From: Nostoc sp. B(2019)
Lineage (GTDB): Bacteria > Cyanobacteriota > Cyanobacteriia > Cyanobacteriales > Nostocaceae
Assembly: GCF_010091925.1 (NCBI RefSeq)
Contig: NZ_WVID01000012.1
Location: forward strand, 124,001 to 188,000
DNA length: 64,000 nucleotides
Direction: 5' to 3'
Each line of letters begins with the position of its first letter. Position 1 is the stretch's first letter. The notes beneath the pieces are model-generated. The model had not been told where the DNA came from. It saw only the letters and a program-made list of their open reading frames with translations, and made no database searches. Below, in pieces: positions 8,394 through 17,619 of this stretch. The position numbers were made by a program, and so were the translations under genes.

Positions 8394-9947
8394 GTGATTG
8401 AGGCAGAAGTTCATTTGTCACTACATAACTTTTTGCGATCGCAGGCGGGTTTCCCTTCCTGGCCCCATCATTTGACGATGGCACGGTTGGTAGCACGCGC
8501 CTTGCGCTTAGGACGTAGCGCCTTAATTCAAGTAGGGGCAGTTTGTGGTTATCAAGGGCGCTATCGTACTAGTTTTGTCGCATCAGCATTGATGTGGCAT
8601 GGGCCCGTAATTATTGTTGCTCCAGAAGTCGTGCAGCAACGCCTACTGCAAGTGGAAATTCCTCGGCTACAGCAGTGGCTACCAGCCAACAAACCGATTA
8701 GGACAGGTGACGCCTGGCCAGATAGGGAGTTTCAAGGACTACTGTTGACAACTCCAGAAGCCTGGCTAAGAGGTCAGTTAACTCAGAGCGATCGTTTTCC
8801 TCATGGTATTCCCACAATAATTGATGGAGTGGATGATCTAGAAGATTGGGTGCGTCATCAGCTGACTCAAGCCATTCAACCGCATGACTGGGATCAACTT
8901 ATGCTCGCTTGTCCAAACCAAGCTGAAGCAATTCGCTCTGCACGAGTGCAACTGACACACGAACTGTTCCAGCATCCTGCTAATCCTTATGAATGCTATC
9001 TGATTTCCCAACCAGAAGCCGAGATTTTAAACCATCTTTATTCAGTATTGGAATCAGTACAAGCACTGCCATCTCCTTGGAAACAGTTCAGGCTGCAATT
9101 TCAGTACATCAATAAAAATCTTTCTCCCCTACCTCCTCTTTTTTGGGCGACTATTGCCCGTCGTCAAGGTTTATTTTCATTGCACTACGCTCCAATCGAA
9201 TTAGCGGAAATACTCTCGCCTATTTGGCAGCGACAACCTGTAGTTTTAATTGGCAGCGCCTTAGAATCGGAAACAGAGGCTCCACTTTTTCGCCAGCGCT
9301 TGGGTTTGGACGATTTAACTTGCTTAAAGTTTTCTTCGGATAGCCAAGCGGAAGCAATTCAACTGTACGTACCCTATAAGTTACCCCTACCTAACACGCC
9401 AGAATTTCAAGCAGCATTTATTCATAAAGTCCGTACGTTGGTTTGTTTAAGCGCTACATCACCAGGATTGACGGTTGTGTTAGTGGGAGATGTGCCGCTC
9501 AAGTCTCAGGTAGGGGCGATTCTGGCTTCAGAGTTTGGTTCACGGGTGCAAGTAGAAAAAACTTGTTTGGATGAAAATGGTATTTTGGTCAGTGGTTGGG
9601 AATTTTGGCGAGAACATCAAACAGTCTTGCCAGCACCGCAGCTATTAATCATTGCTACTTTGCCCTTACCATCTTTGGAAAATCCTCTTGTAGCCGGTAG
9701 GGTAGCTCACTATAAGCGATCGCATCAGGACTGGTTTCGTTTATTCTTGTTGCCAGCAGCCTTGAATGAATTGCAACGCGCGATCGCGCCAGTACGAGAA
9801 AATCAAGGTATCGTTGCTTTGCTTGATAGTCGCGTGGTTAACCGTAGTTACGGCGCTCAAATTCTTGCTGCTCTTAGTCCTTTAGCACGGATTAACTATC
9901 TTGACCCAAGTCTGTTTTCTAATACTAGTGAGGAAAATTCGGCGTAA
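8394..9947 (+). CDS. DinG/SF2 helicase-like protein with degenerate ATPase motifs
   Basis: 517 residues from GTG 8394, the earliest possible start (in-frame stop TAA at 8385). The layout follows an SF2 helicase: residues 48-61 occupy the Walker A place but read GAVCGYQGRYRTSF with no GKT/GKS; residues 140-150 occupy the Walker B/DEAH place but read TIIDGVDDLED. The C-terminal half resembles the DinG helicase C domain, with VLIGSALESE, LTVVLVGDVPLKSQ and a final arginine-containing NQGIVALLDSRVVNRSYG. It may bind DNA or RNA without unwinding it. Long, intact frame argues for function. Divergent from the M48 gene. Confidence 0.65.
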   Translation: MIEAEVHLSLHNFLRSQAGFPSWPHHLTMARLVARALRLGRSALIQVGAVCGYQGRYRTSFVASALMWHGPVIIVAPEVVQQRLLQVEIPRLQQWLPANKPIRTGDAWPDREFQGLLLTTPEAWLRGQLTQSDRFPHGIPTIIDGVDDLEDWVRHQLTQAIQPHDWDQLMLACPNQAEAIRSARVQLTHELFQHPANPYECYLISQPEAEILNHLYSVLESVQALPSPWKQFRLQFQYINKNLSPLPPLFWATIARRQGLFSLHYAPIELAEILSPIWQRQPVVLIGSALESETEAPLFRQRLGLDDLTCLKFSSDSQAEAIQLYVPYKLPLPNTPEFQAAFIHKVRTLVCLSATSPGLTVVLVGDVPLKSQVGAILASEFGSRVQVEKTCLDENGILVSGWEFWREHQTVLPAPQLLIIATLPLPSLENPLVAGRVAHYKRSHQDWFRLFLLPAALNELQRAIAPVRENQGIVALLDSRVVNRSYGAQILAALSPLARINYLDPSLFSNTSEENSA

Positions 9948-9950
9948 GGT

Positions 9951-10002
9951 CAGTTGACAGTTATTTATTCTCTTGTACTGACTATTTACGTTTTGTCAAC
10001 TG
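9951..10002. repeat. Inverted repeat after helicase-like gene
   Basis: CAGTTGACA at 9951-9959 is complementary to TGTCAACTG at 9994-10002, with a 34-base AT-rich loop. It may be a dispersed repeat or a weak terminator. Confidence 0.6.
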
Positions 10003-10183
10003 AAGCGCGATCGTCTCATAGCAAGCGCTATTATCAGTTTGAGCAGAACATTCCAAGTTTCATCAACTGCCACATTTTCAATTTGCATTAGCAGTAAAAT
10101 TTACAACTGCTGTTGTGCAAGTAATAAATCTGCCAGTATGAACTTAGAACCTACATTGAATTTTAAATTTTGAATTGCTGATT

Positions 10184-10399
10184 ATGGGTGAAGCAAAGCG
10201 TCGTAAAACCACACTTGGAGAAAAATACGGTCAAGAAACTCGGATCTTACCTTGGGTTCCCATCACCAAAACCCAAGGTGAATTATTTGTCGCTTGGACA
10301 ACTCGCGGTGCCTGGATCGGTATTGGCATTATGGTTGTTGCGTGGGTGACTATCCGTTTTATCGGCCCAGCTTTTGGTTGGTGGCAAGTAGTCTTATAA
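10184..10399 (+). CDS. DUF2839 small membrane protein
   Basis: About 71 residues. I chose ATG 10184 because the family begins MGEAKRRK; an ATG three codons upstream adds only MLI. The sequence has a basic N-terminus, a TTRGAWIGI motif and one transmembrane helix (about residues 43-62) ending in RFIGPAFGWWQVVL, all typical of DUF2839. The family is confined to cyanobacteria and plastid relatives and has no known function. A strong hairpin follows immediately, so it is a monocistronic unit. Confidence 0.85.
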   Translation: MGEAKRRKTTLGEKYGQETRILPWVPITKTQGELFVAWTTRGAWIGIGIMVVAWVTIRFIGPAFGWWQVVL

Positions 10400-10411
10400 G
10401 TATTTATATCC

Positions 10412-10454
10412 ATTTATGAACAGTGACGCTGAAGAAGTGTAACTGTTCATAAAT
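10412..10454 (+). terminator. Terminator hairpin of the DUF2839 gene
   Basis: Perfect 13-bp stem, ATTTATGAACAGT with ACTGTTCATAAAT, loop of 17 bases, starting 13 bases after the stop codon and followed by TAACTTTT. Confidence 0.75.
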
Positions 10455-10600
10455 TAACTTTTATCAAAAAACCTAGCGGGAGTAAGGAATACCAGAAATG
10501 GAAGTTAATTGTTAATTGTTAGCAAATAACTATTGATTAATAGCTTATAGTTCAATACGCTATGTGTTAGAGCTAAAAACCTTAAAATTAGTAGATTAGG

Positions 10601-10650
10601 TAAAGCGGAGTGAAACCCAACACCCAACGTTAATGATTGGGTTTCGTTCC
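10601..10650. repeat. Dispersed palindromic repeat (GAAACCCAA...TTGGGTTTC)
   Basis: GAAACCCAA at 10612-10620 pairs with TTGGGTTTC at 10637-10645. It shares its stem with the element at 4751-4784. The rest of the 10400-10711 gap shows nothing else that I can assign. Confidence 0.7.
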
Positions 10651-10711
10651 TCAACACAACTTACTAGTTACAATTATCCTTAACTTAACCGTATTGACTT
10701 ATAGTTAATAA

Positions 10712-11623
10712 CTATTTCTGTTTGTTAGTAGCCAACTTTTGGTCTGTATCTTGTATTTCTAAAAGTTCTGGAATAGTTACAAAGCGATAGCCTTGCTTTC
10801 TAAAATTACTAATAATTTCTGGTAAAGCTTGCACAGTTCTGGAACGATTACCACCACCATCATGCATTAGCACAATACCACCAGGTTTTGAATCTTTGAC
10901 CACGTTATTGATCAAGTTTGGTACAGTTGGCAGCTTGTAGTCTATGGAGTCAGCTGACCACATCACTACAGTATATTTTTTGTTTTTAGCATAAGCAGCT
11001 AATCCATTATGTAGAATGCCACCGGGAGGTCGGAACAGAGTTGTTTTAGCACCTGTAACTTGATAAATTAGGTCTGTCGTGCGGTCAATTTCAAAAGCAG
11101 CTGCTTGGGGATTAAAAAAATGATACCAGTGATGCCAAGTATGGTTAGCAATTACGTGACCCTCAGTTACAATCCGCTTCCCCAATTCTGGATAATTTTT
11201 TAGGTTCTGCCCAACAACAAAAAATGTGCCTTTGATATTATTTGCTTTTAGAATATCTAATACTTGGTCTGTGGTCTGAGGCCAAGGGCCGTCATCAAAA
11301 GTGAGGGAAATCACTTTTTGACCATGAGTGAGTTTTGCAGCCTTAATTATTACTCCTTGAAAGCTTGATGGTACAGAGTAGGAGAGTCCCTTTGCTTGTG
11401 CCTCTTGCTGCCAAGTTGTGAGCATCGCCGCCTTTAACCCCTCAATGCGCTGCTGAGTTCCTACTTTCGCTGCTATATCGGTTACATATATATTCTGTCT
11501 ATTCTGAGCGTCGGAAAAATTTGGTTTTAAAAACATTATGAAACCAAGGCTTAAAGTGCCGCACAATGCAAGCAATGTAATTAATATTCCTTCCGGCCAA
11601 AGAAACGACTTATTGTTTTCCAC
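10712..11623 (-). CDS. Polysaccharide deacetylase (NodB-type, CE4)
   Basis: 303 residues from GTG, supported by AAGGAG seven bases upstream on the minus strand. An N-terminal membrane anchor (residues about 10-32) is followed by an extracytoplasmic NodB domain: motif 1 TFDDGP (108-113), motif 2 HTWHH (161-165, metal ligands), RPPGG (near 199) and a late SADSIDY and LMHDGGG. The enzyme would remove acetyl groups from peptidoglycan or exopolysaccharide N-acetylhexosamine outside the cytoplasmic membrane. All motifs expected for activity are present. Single gene before the long AT-rich gap. Confidence 0.93.
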   Translation of the reverse strand: MENNKSFLWPEGILITLLALCGTLSLGFIMFLKPNFSDAQNRQNIYVTDIAAKVGTQQRIEGLKAAMLTTWQQEAQAKGLSYSVPSSFQGVIIKAAKLTHGQKVISLTFDDGPWPQTTDQVLDILKANNIKGTFFVVGQNLKNYPELGKRIVTEGHVIANHTWHHWYHFFNPQAAAFEIDRTTDLIYQVTGAKTTLFRPPGGILHNGLAAYAKNKKYTVVMWSADSIDYKLPTVPNLINNVVKDSKPGGIVLMHDGGGNRSRTVQALPEIISNFRKQGYRFVTIPELLEIQDTDQKLATNKQK

Positions 11624-12673
11624 TTCATAGCTCCTTCAAGGGTCGAACCATCGGTCACAATTTTGACGGTACGTCATAGCACATTTTTTCTAGATACTTA
11701 GATACGCAGTTACTCTCTAAATAATCCTGAAAAATAGAGTAGAGATTAACAGGAATTAAAAAATCGTGAAGAAAATTATACAGGTTTAACCGAAGTCCAA
11801 ATTGTTTGGCTTTGGACGTATGCTGGTCATATAATAATTGATACTATTTGATTTCAACTACGCGTCTATAAGAGGTAAAGTTTGCATTTCCACACTTCCA
11901 CCCTTAGCTTTAAGAATGAGCGTATATTGAATAATTAACCGCACCTCAACAAACCATACTACTAGAAGCCAATTTCTAACTCCTGTTTCTCATCTAACCG
12001 TTAATTGCTTGTAGACAGTTTATCCGGGAGTAAGCACCTTCCGGGTTTTGTGCCTCCGCGAATGAGGTGGGCTAGTGAATTATTTGATTAATATACAGAA
12101 TTAATCACAAGGGGTGTAGTAATCGCCTAGAAAAAATCTAATGAACTAATAGTTCATTATTGATAATGTATATTCTACTGTCTATGACTATTCCTTCCTT
12201 TTTAAGAAAAAGTTAAATTTTTAACATACTGATGTTGACTTTGACCTTCTGAGAAATAAATAGACGCAAATCAAGTTAATATAGTTTCTCATTGTCAAGG
12301 GGCAGTTATTCGTTAACCTAGATACTATTTACTCATTCACTGAAAATAATTTCATCGACAGTTTCTTTCGGTTTTTGGTGCTGACACATCAGCTTAAATC
12401 GCTTGGAATTTTTTGTTTGCTACTATTTCCCCCAAGCCAAGGAAGGTAATACATTATTAATAGTACAATTCAATATGCAATGTTACCGTATTTATACGGT
12501 AATTAACAGCAAGTTTATGAGAAAAATGTTAAAATTGTAATAGTTATCTCATATATTTATTTCAGCATTAAATATTTCATGATAATGTAGGTTTTTTTTG
12601 GTGATTACACAAAATAAATATGAAATTTTGTGTTTTAAAATATGTTTAAATTTAGTTAAACTTTTCTGTACAA
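11624..12673. other. 1 kb AT-rich gene-poor region with a GC-rich structured island
   Basis: No convincing coding frame on either strand. Most of it is AT-rich. A GC-rich block at about 12020-12072 stands out: CCGG at 12024-12027 and 12041-12044 and GCAC/GTGC at 12034-12053 give alternative pairings, and CCTC/GAGG at 12053-12067 forms a short stem with loop CGCGAAT. It may be a small RNA, a leader or a remnant of a mobile element. None of the riboswitch consensus sequences I know fits. Confidence 0.4.
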
Positions 12674-13120
12674 TTAGTTCACAAAACCTAATAAAGCAGG
12701 CTGGAGGACTTTTGTGAATTTAGACGTAGGCTGGGGAGCCACTCGCGCGCCAAGGTTTCCTTCGTTGAGTGAAATGGCGTTTTGCCATTTTTCAATCATC
12801 TTTAAAATTAGTTCTGGAGGATCTTGGAGATCAGCATCCATGACGATGATACTTTTGCTTTGAACAAAGTTCAAACCATCTGTGACTGCGATTTGATGAC
12901 CAAAATTCCGAGCAAAACTTAGATAACGTACACAACGATCGCAATGGTGGAGTTCACGAATCATACTTAAGGAGCGATCGCGACAACCATCGTCAATCAA
13001 AATCAATTCTACCTCGCCGTCTAACTGTGCTGTTACATTAATCAGACGTCGATACATTTCAGTAATATTTTCTTCTTCGTTATAAATAGGGATTATTAGA
13101 GAGTAGATTGGCTTAGTCAC
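12674..13120 (-). pseudogene. Truncated family 2 glycosyltransferase (DPM1/GtrB-like)
   Basis: 148 residues from GTG. Residues 1-113 are the N-terminal GT-A half of a polyprenyl-phosphate glycosyltransferase: [23 protein letters not shown] and the DADLQDPPE metal/nucleotide motif at 95-103. After KWQ (near 113) the similarity stops and is replaced by a tail ([19 protein letters not shown]) encoded by GC-rich DNA of the dispersed-repeat kind. Normal members have 300 or more residues with two C-terminal membrane helices; these are absent. I infer loss by repeat insertion or deletion. It may be non-functional. Confidence 0.8.
12715..12790. repeat. Dispersed repeat at the break of the GT2 gene
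   Basis: A GC-rich block containing AGCCACTCGCGCGCCAAGG and a small hairpin AAATGGC-GTTT-TGCCATTT (about 12771-12789). Its composition contrasts sharply with the AT-rich flank, and it coincides with the point at which GT2 similarity ends. Confidence 0.55.
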
Positions 13121-13277
13121 AGTTATTATCTAATTTATGTAATTTGCAACATTTACTGTAAAATCGTTGCTGTCATCTCTCATAGAAGTATAAATTTTTG
13201 TGTAAATGAATAGAGAAAATTAATACAGTTATGAGAATGAATCAATTTATTATCAAAGGATTATCCCAATTTTAGAT

Positions 13278-14822
13278 ATGCGTCCATTCCGAGAAAAAGA
13301 ATGGCTATTGAGCTTGCTCGTAGGATCTCTGTTTCTGTGGCTAATATTTTTGGGAAACTCTCCCTTACGAGACTGGGATGAAGGTACAGTAGCACAAGTT
13401 GCCCGTGAAATTTGGCGTGCTCCAGTTGGTTCAATGCGTTGGCTTTACCCCACTTTGGGAGGTGAACCTTATCATAATAAACCGCCCCTAATACACTTAC
13501 TAATTGCTTGGGCTTACTCGATTGGAGGCGTGAATGAGTGGACAACACGTTTACCTGGTGCAGTTTTAACTGCCTTGGGAGTGCCTTTGCTTTATTTGGT
13601 AGGGCGTTTGCTTTTTAACCAAATACCAGCTCTGTTTGCTGCTTTAGCTTACTTAACAATGTTGCCTGTGGTGCGTCACGGACGACTAGCGATGTTAGAT
13701 GGTGCGATTATTACTTTTTTCTTACTGTTGTTGTTTTGTTTGCTGAAAGCGCGTCAGAACCGACGGTATGCCCTAGGTGTGGGATTTTGTTTTGGGCTAA
13801 TTACTCTGACAAAGGGAATGATAGTTTTGCTATTAGGAGGCATTGTTTCTTTATTTATTTTCGCAAATCGACAATTAACTTTGTTGACAAACCCCTATTT
13901 TTGGGTGGGAATGTTGTTAGGAAATACTCCGGCGATCGCTTGGTATGCTGCTCAATGGCAACATTATGGAAGTAGTTTCTTAAAAATTAATTTTCAAGCA
14001 CAAACTTTTGCTCGCCTTGTGCAACCTGTTGAAGGTCATAGCGCACCTCCTTGGTACTATTTAATTGAGCTACTTAAATATGGTTTTCCCTGGCTGTTAT
14101 TTTTGCCGGGAGGGTTTTATCTAGCTTGGAAAAAGCGTCATACGACTTGGGGTTGTTTAATTCTGATCGGCACAATTGTTTACTTAGGAACTATCTCTTT
14201 GATGAGAACAAAACTGCCGTGGTATATTATGCCTGTTTATCCATTTTTAGCTTTGGCAATTGGTGTTGAACTCAGTGAATGGCAACACCATCGTTTTAAA
14301 ACGCGAATTTTGGCAATATTTTTTGCTGTTATAGCTATTGCAGGTTTAGGAGGTTGTGTTTACTTTACTATTGCAAACCCTCAGCCTGCTTTAATTGTTA
14401 TGAGCATAGTTTTGACAATAAGTATGGGCATCGTAGCATGGCTGATTAAACAGCGCGATCGCAGATTCATTCCAGTGCTATTTTCTGGAATGTATTTAGT
14501 TTTAGCACTATTGATGAGTTCGCGATCGTGGATTTGGGAGCTAAATGAAGCTTTTGCAGTTAAACCAGTTGCTACCTTAATTCGCAAACACGTTTCACCA
14601 GGAACAACAATTTACACCTCTTTTTCTTATGGTCGTCCTAGTTTAGACTTTTACTGCGATTGCAAAGTTATTCCCGCAACTATACCCGTTTTACAGCAGA
14701 TGTGGGCAAATAAATCTTATTTACTGTTAGACAATACAACGTTAACAACAATAAATTACAGTAATAGTACAGTTCTGGGTACGTCTGAAGATTTTACCTT
14801 GATTGCACCACCAAATAAATAA
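13278..14822 (+). CDS. GT39-type membrane glycosyltransferase (ArnT/PMT-like)
   Basis: 514 residues with about 11-12 transmembrane helices. The first periplasmic loop contains NSPLRDWDEGT, the acidic DWDE motif expected in ArnT/PMT-type enzymes that transfer sugars from polyprenyl-phosphate donors on the outer face of the membrane. The conserved pattern HNKPPLIHLLIAW and the long C-terminal periplasmic tail (from about residue 420) also fit. It starts a glycan locus, divergent from the broken GT2 gene, a combination that often forms one pathway (GT2 makes the lipid-linked sugar, GT39 uses it). Acceptor unknown. Confidence 0.88.
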   Translation: MRPFREKEWLLSLLVGSLFLWLIFLGNSPLRDWDEGTVAQVAREIWRAPVGSMRWLYPTLGGEPYHNKPPLIHLLIAWAYSIGGVNEWTTRLPGAVLTALGVPLLYLVGRLLFNQIPALFAALAYLTMLPVVRHGRLAMLDGAIITFFLLLLFCLLKARQNRRYALGVGFCFGLITLTKGMIVLLLGGIVSLFIFANRQLTLLTNPYFWVGMLLGNTPAIAWYAAQWQHYGSSFLKINFQAQTFARLVQPVEGHSAPPWYYLIELLKYGFPWLLFLPGGFYLAWKKRHTTWGCLILIGTIVYLGTISLMRTKLPWYIMPVYPFLALAIGVELSEWQHHRFKTRILAIFFAVIAIAGLGGCVYFTIANPQPALIVMSIVLTISMGIVAWLIKQRDRRFIPVLFSGMYLVLALLMSSRSWIWELNEAFAVKPVATLIRKHVSPGTTIYTSFSYGRPSLDFYCDCKVIPATIPVLQQMWANKSYLLLDNTTLTTINYSNSTVLGTSEDFTLIAPPNK

Positions 14823-14843
14823 CTATTCTTTTACCTATTTCGA

Positions 14844-16205
14844 TTAACCCAACCATCTATCTTGACCATAATTAATCCATTGTTCAAATAGAGCAATAGC
14901 TGAAATTATAATGAAGCACAACAGAACATGATATGTTTTTTTACCAGGAATACAGAGATATAGATAACCAACAGCCATAAAAAAGAACGGCACTGCAAAT
15001 ATAAATCTCGCTAAGCTAAAAAGGCGGTCTTGAGTTAAAAATATAATTACACAATGAATAAAACTAAAGTAAATACAAAACCAAAAAACATAGTTTTCAC
15101 TTAAATTATAAGTGTATTTACTAATTGTAAATTGAGTTAATTTATCTTGCTGCTTATATTTTATGTGATTAAATACATACAACAAAATCAGCAATGGTGG
15201 ATAAATTAATAATAAATTCCATAATTTAGATTGAGGAACAAATATGTATAAATCATCCTGCATTAACTTAAAATAAACAACAGTAACAGCCAAAAACAAA
15301 ATTATTACAGGTAAGTAAAGTCCTAAAAGATCGAATAAAGGTGATTTCGGAGTAAATAATAGTTCTAAATGTAAGCCTAACTTTTTACCCCAAAATTTTT
15401 GGTCTTGAAAAGAAGCAAAAAAATCACCTCTTGTCATCAAACAGAAACTTCCATAAATCGAGTAACCTAATAAAGCTGATACGCAAATAGTAAAAGTTGT
15501 TTTAATTTCAGATTTGTATTTAGTAAATATAGCTAATAAATTATGATGGGTAAATCTTAGTTGTATCAAACTCTGAAAATAAAATATTGTCGCCAAGCTT
15601 GCTATAGCAGAAAATAGGATTTGGATTAACACTGGTCGAGTTAAAGCCATTAAAAAGGTAATTACAAAAATCAAACCCAACTTCAAATTTTCATTTAATT
15701 TTAATTTAGGTAAGCAAATCCAAATGAATAAAGTACTCAGGAATGTAAATAAGCTTTCTGTATAACCTATGACTCGGAATATAGCCATAGGATTAAGAGA
15801 ATAAGCAAGAACTAGCCAAAAAGCTAAATCTACGCATTGTAAACCTGTTTGAAAAACCCAAAATAATAGAAATGTGGAAATAAAAAATAGAGCAGTTGCT
15901 ACTACTGAAAAATAGTGTGCAGCCTGCTCTATACTTTGAGGATGAAATACGGTACGAATGATCAAAGGCCAGAGAGGGTAAAAAGCGTTACAAGTAGGAC
16001 TTAAAGCTAAGTTAGCGTAATGTTCTACATCCCAGTAGTAACTTTTATGAGGTAACTGTGGAGGAATATCGCGTACTAATTGTGTTGTAGAAAAAAACTT
16101 ATAAAAAGCTTCTGGATATACGAACATTGCCATAGCAGTGCAAAAAATAAATGCGCTGCATACGATCAAAGGTAATAAAATTGACCTGACAATTCTTCTA
16201 TTCAT
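14844..16205 (-). CDS. PIG-V-like mannosyltransferase family membrane protein (A)
   Basis: 453 residues, about 10-11 predicted transmembrane segments, strongly AT-rich coding sequence. The first outer loop carries SYYWDVEHYANLAL followed by AFYPLWPLIIR, matching the W-D-x-x-H-Y ... FxPLxP signature of PIG-V/GPI-mannosyltransferase-like proteins in bacteria. It lies head-to-tail before a second PIG-V-like gene, about 100 bases apart, with a repeat between them. The likely role is adding a hexose from a lipid carrier to an envelope glycan or glycolipid. Its lower GC than neighbours suggests different history. Confidence 0.75.
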   Translation of the reverse strand: MNRRIVRSILLPLIVCSAFIFCTAMAMFVYPEAFYKFFSTTQLVRDIPPQLPHKSYYWDVEHYANLALSPTCNAFYPLWPLIIRTVFHPQSIEQAAHYFSVVATALFFISTFLLFWVFQTGLQCVDLAFWLVLAYSLNPMAIFRVIGYTESLFTFLSTLFIWICLPKLKLNENLKLGLIFVITFLMALTRPVLIQILFSAIASLATIFYFQSLIQLRFTHHNLLAIFTKYKSEIKTTFTICVSALLGYSIYGSFCLMTRGDFFASFQDQKFWGKKLGLHLELLFTPKSPLFDLLGLYLPVIILFLAVTVVYFKLMQDDLYIFVPQSKLWNLLLIYPPLLILLYVFNHIKYKQQDKLTQFTISKYTYNLSENYVFWFCIYFSFIHCVIIFLTQDRLFSLARFIFAVPFFFMAVGYLYLCIPGKKTYHVLLCFIIISAIALFEQWINYGQDRWLG

Positions 16206-16244
16206 TTAAATATAATTATTTTTTTGTAGTATAAAAATTTCTGA

Positions 16245-16278
16245 ATTTGTAGGGTAGGCATCTCACCCACCCTTGCAA
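16245..16278. repeat. Dispersed repeat between the two PIG-V-like genes
   Basis: TAGGGTAGGCATCTCACCCACCCT, an imperfect palindrome. I recall a similar GTAGGGTGGGCA...CCCACC type in Nostoc intergenic regions. Confidence 0.5.
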
Positions 16279-16308
16279 CTGATGTAAAGTGTTCTCTGTA
16301 CTTAGCTA

Positions 16309-17619
16309 TCACCCTACCCAGCGTTCTTGGGCAAAGCCTACAGCAATCTTGGCAAGTAATGTCATAAACAAGCCCAACATTAAATATCCCTGACGCGGAT
16401 AGCGAGATAGCAGCACACCTATGGCTATACTCAGAGGCACAATCCCGTAAGCGAGACGACTCAAGGAGATAGTACCTCCAGAAGCTAGCAGCAGACCAAT
16501 ACCGCAAAAGCCATAGAGAACAGTAACGGGGGTCAGTTGCGTGCGTAATCGCCATAATATATGACCTCCACCCAAGACCATAAACGCGTTCAGCAAGTTA
16601 TTGATCAACTGTTCGTTCGCCAGTATCAACAAAAATAAGACAAACGCGTAAAAGCCATAGACTACCTTCGCAGAACTCAAATATTTATGGAAACGCCATA
16701 AAAGATAACCACTGGCAACAATTATGCCAAAGCACAAAGGATACCAGGGATCTTTAATAATCCCGCCAGATGGGTCTTTAACCCAGCCAAATTCCCAATT
16801 ATTTGTACCAAATGGAATTTGCATGAGCATATTTAACCAACCCTGCCAATCAAATCCTAGGGAGGGTCGCCATCCTCGCTGTGCTTCGATAAACGCTAAG
16901 GGATCGCCAAAATAAATCGCACAATACAGACTAAATAAAAGTAGCCCAATAGCGGTAGCTAAACTAGCAACATAGGCAATGGGTGGTCTGCGTTCTTTCC
17001 AAGATGCGATCGCAAATGCCGGAATTAGCGCCATCCCTGTGGGTCGTGTTGCTGTGGCCATTGCACCCCAAAAGGCAGTCCAGCCATGCTGCTTTTGATC
17101 AAAGGCTCGCAAAGCAGCTGTACTCAAAAACAAATACAGCCCCTCTGTGTAAATCACCCCCGTAAACATGGACGAGGGAAACCAAGACAACACCGCAGTT
17201 GCCCACTGCGCGGCGCTGATCCCATAATGCTCTTTGACCCAAAAGTACAAACAGTAAAGCGCTGCAAAAAATGCCAGATTGTTCACTAGCGTACCGGCCA
17301 TTTCAAACGGCAAGCCCAGCTTCATCAACACCCAGATAATTAAGGGAAATAAGGGAAAAAAGGCTAGATTATGCTGTTTGCCGTCATTGACAAATTCATA
17401 CCCAGAAGTGACGATCGCTCGGTAATGCATACTATCCCAAGCGTCAAATACCTCCCAGCCAAAGCGGGGCACAATTCCTTCTACTGGTGACGGCAGCTTT
17501 GGCGCAACCAGCAACATGGCAGTCAAAATAAATATTCGGCTGACAAGCCACATTGTTGCGGGAAAGAAAAAATCATTTTTCCATAAAAGTTTTTTTATAA
17601 CTATCTGAACCTTTGCCAT
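16309..17619 (-). CDS. PIG-V-like mannosyltransferase family membrane protein (B)
   Basis: 436 residues with about 10-11 membrane helices. Signature in the first loop: DAWDSMHYRAIVTSGYEF and then LAFFPLFPLIIWVL. A conserved TRPTGMAL follows in the middle. It is a paralogue type of the neighbouring gene rather than a recent duplicate: only the motif regions look alike by eye. First gene of the minus-strand pair; ATG 17619. Function as a lipid-linked sugar transferase is inferred from the family; substrate unknown. Confidence 0.8.
   Translation of the reverse strand: MAKVQIVIKKLLWKNDFFFPATMWLVSRIFILTAMLLVAPKLPSPVEGIVPRFGWEVFDAWDSMHYRAIVTSGYEFVNDGKQHNLAFFPLFPLIIWVLMKLGLPFEMAGTLVNNLAFFAALYCLYFWVKEHYGISAAQWATAVLSWFPSSMFTGVIYTEGLYLFLSTAALRAFDQKQHGWTAFWGAMATATRPTGMALIPAFAIASWKERRPPIAYVASLATAIGLLLFSLYCAIYFGDPLAFIEAQRGWRPSLGFDWQGWLNMLMQIPFGTNNWEFGWVKDPSGGIIKDPWYPLCFGIIVASGYLLWRFHKYLSSAKVVYGFYAFVLFLLILANEQLINNLLNAFMVLGGGHILWRLRTQLTPVTVLYGFCGIGLLLASGGTISLSRLAYGIVPLSIAIGVLLSRYPRQGYLMLGLFMTLLAKIAVGFAQERWVG

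Noticed and set aside
11990-12130. Known riboswitch (c-di-GMP, c-di-AMP, guanidine or cobalamin type)
   Set aside because: None of the core consensus sequences I can recall matches the block; kept only as an unexplained structured island.
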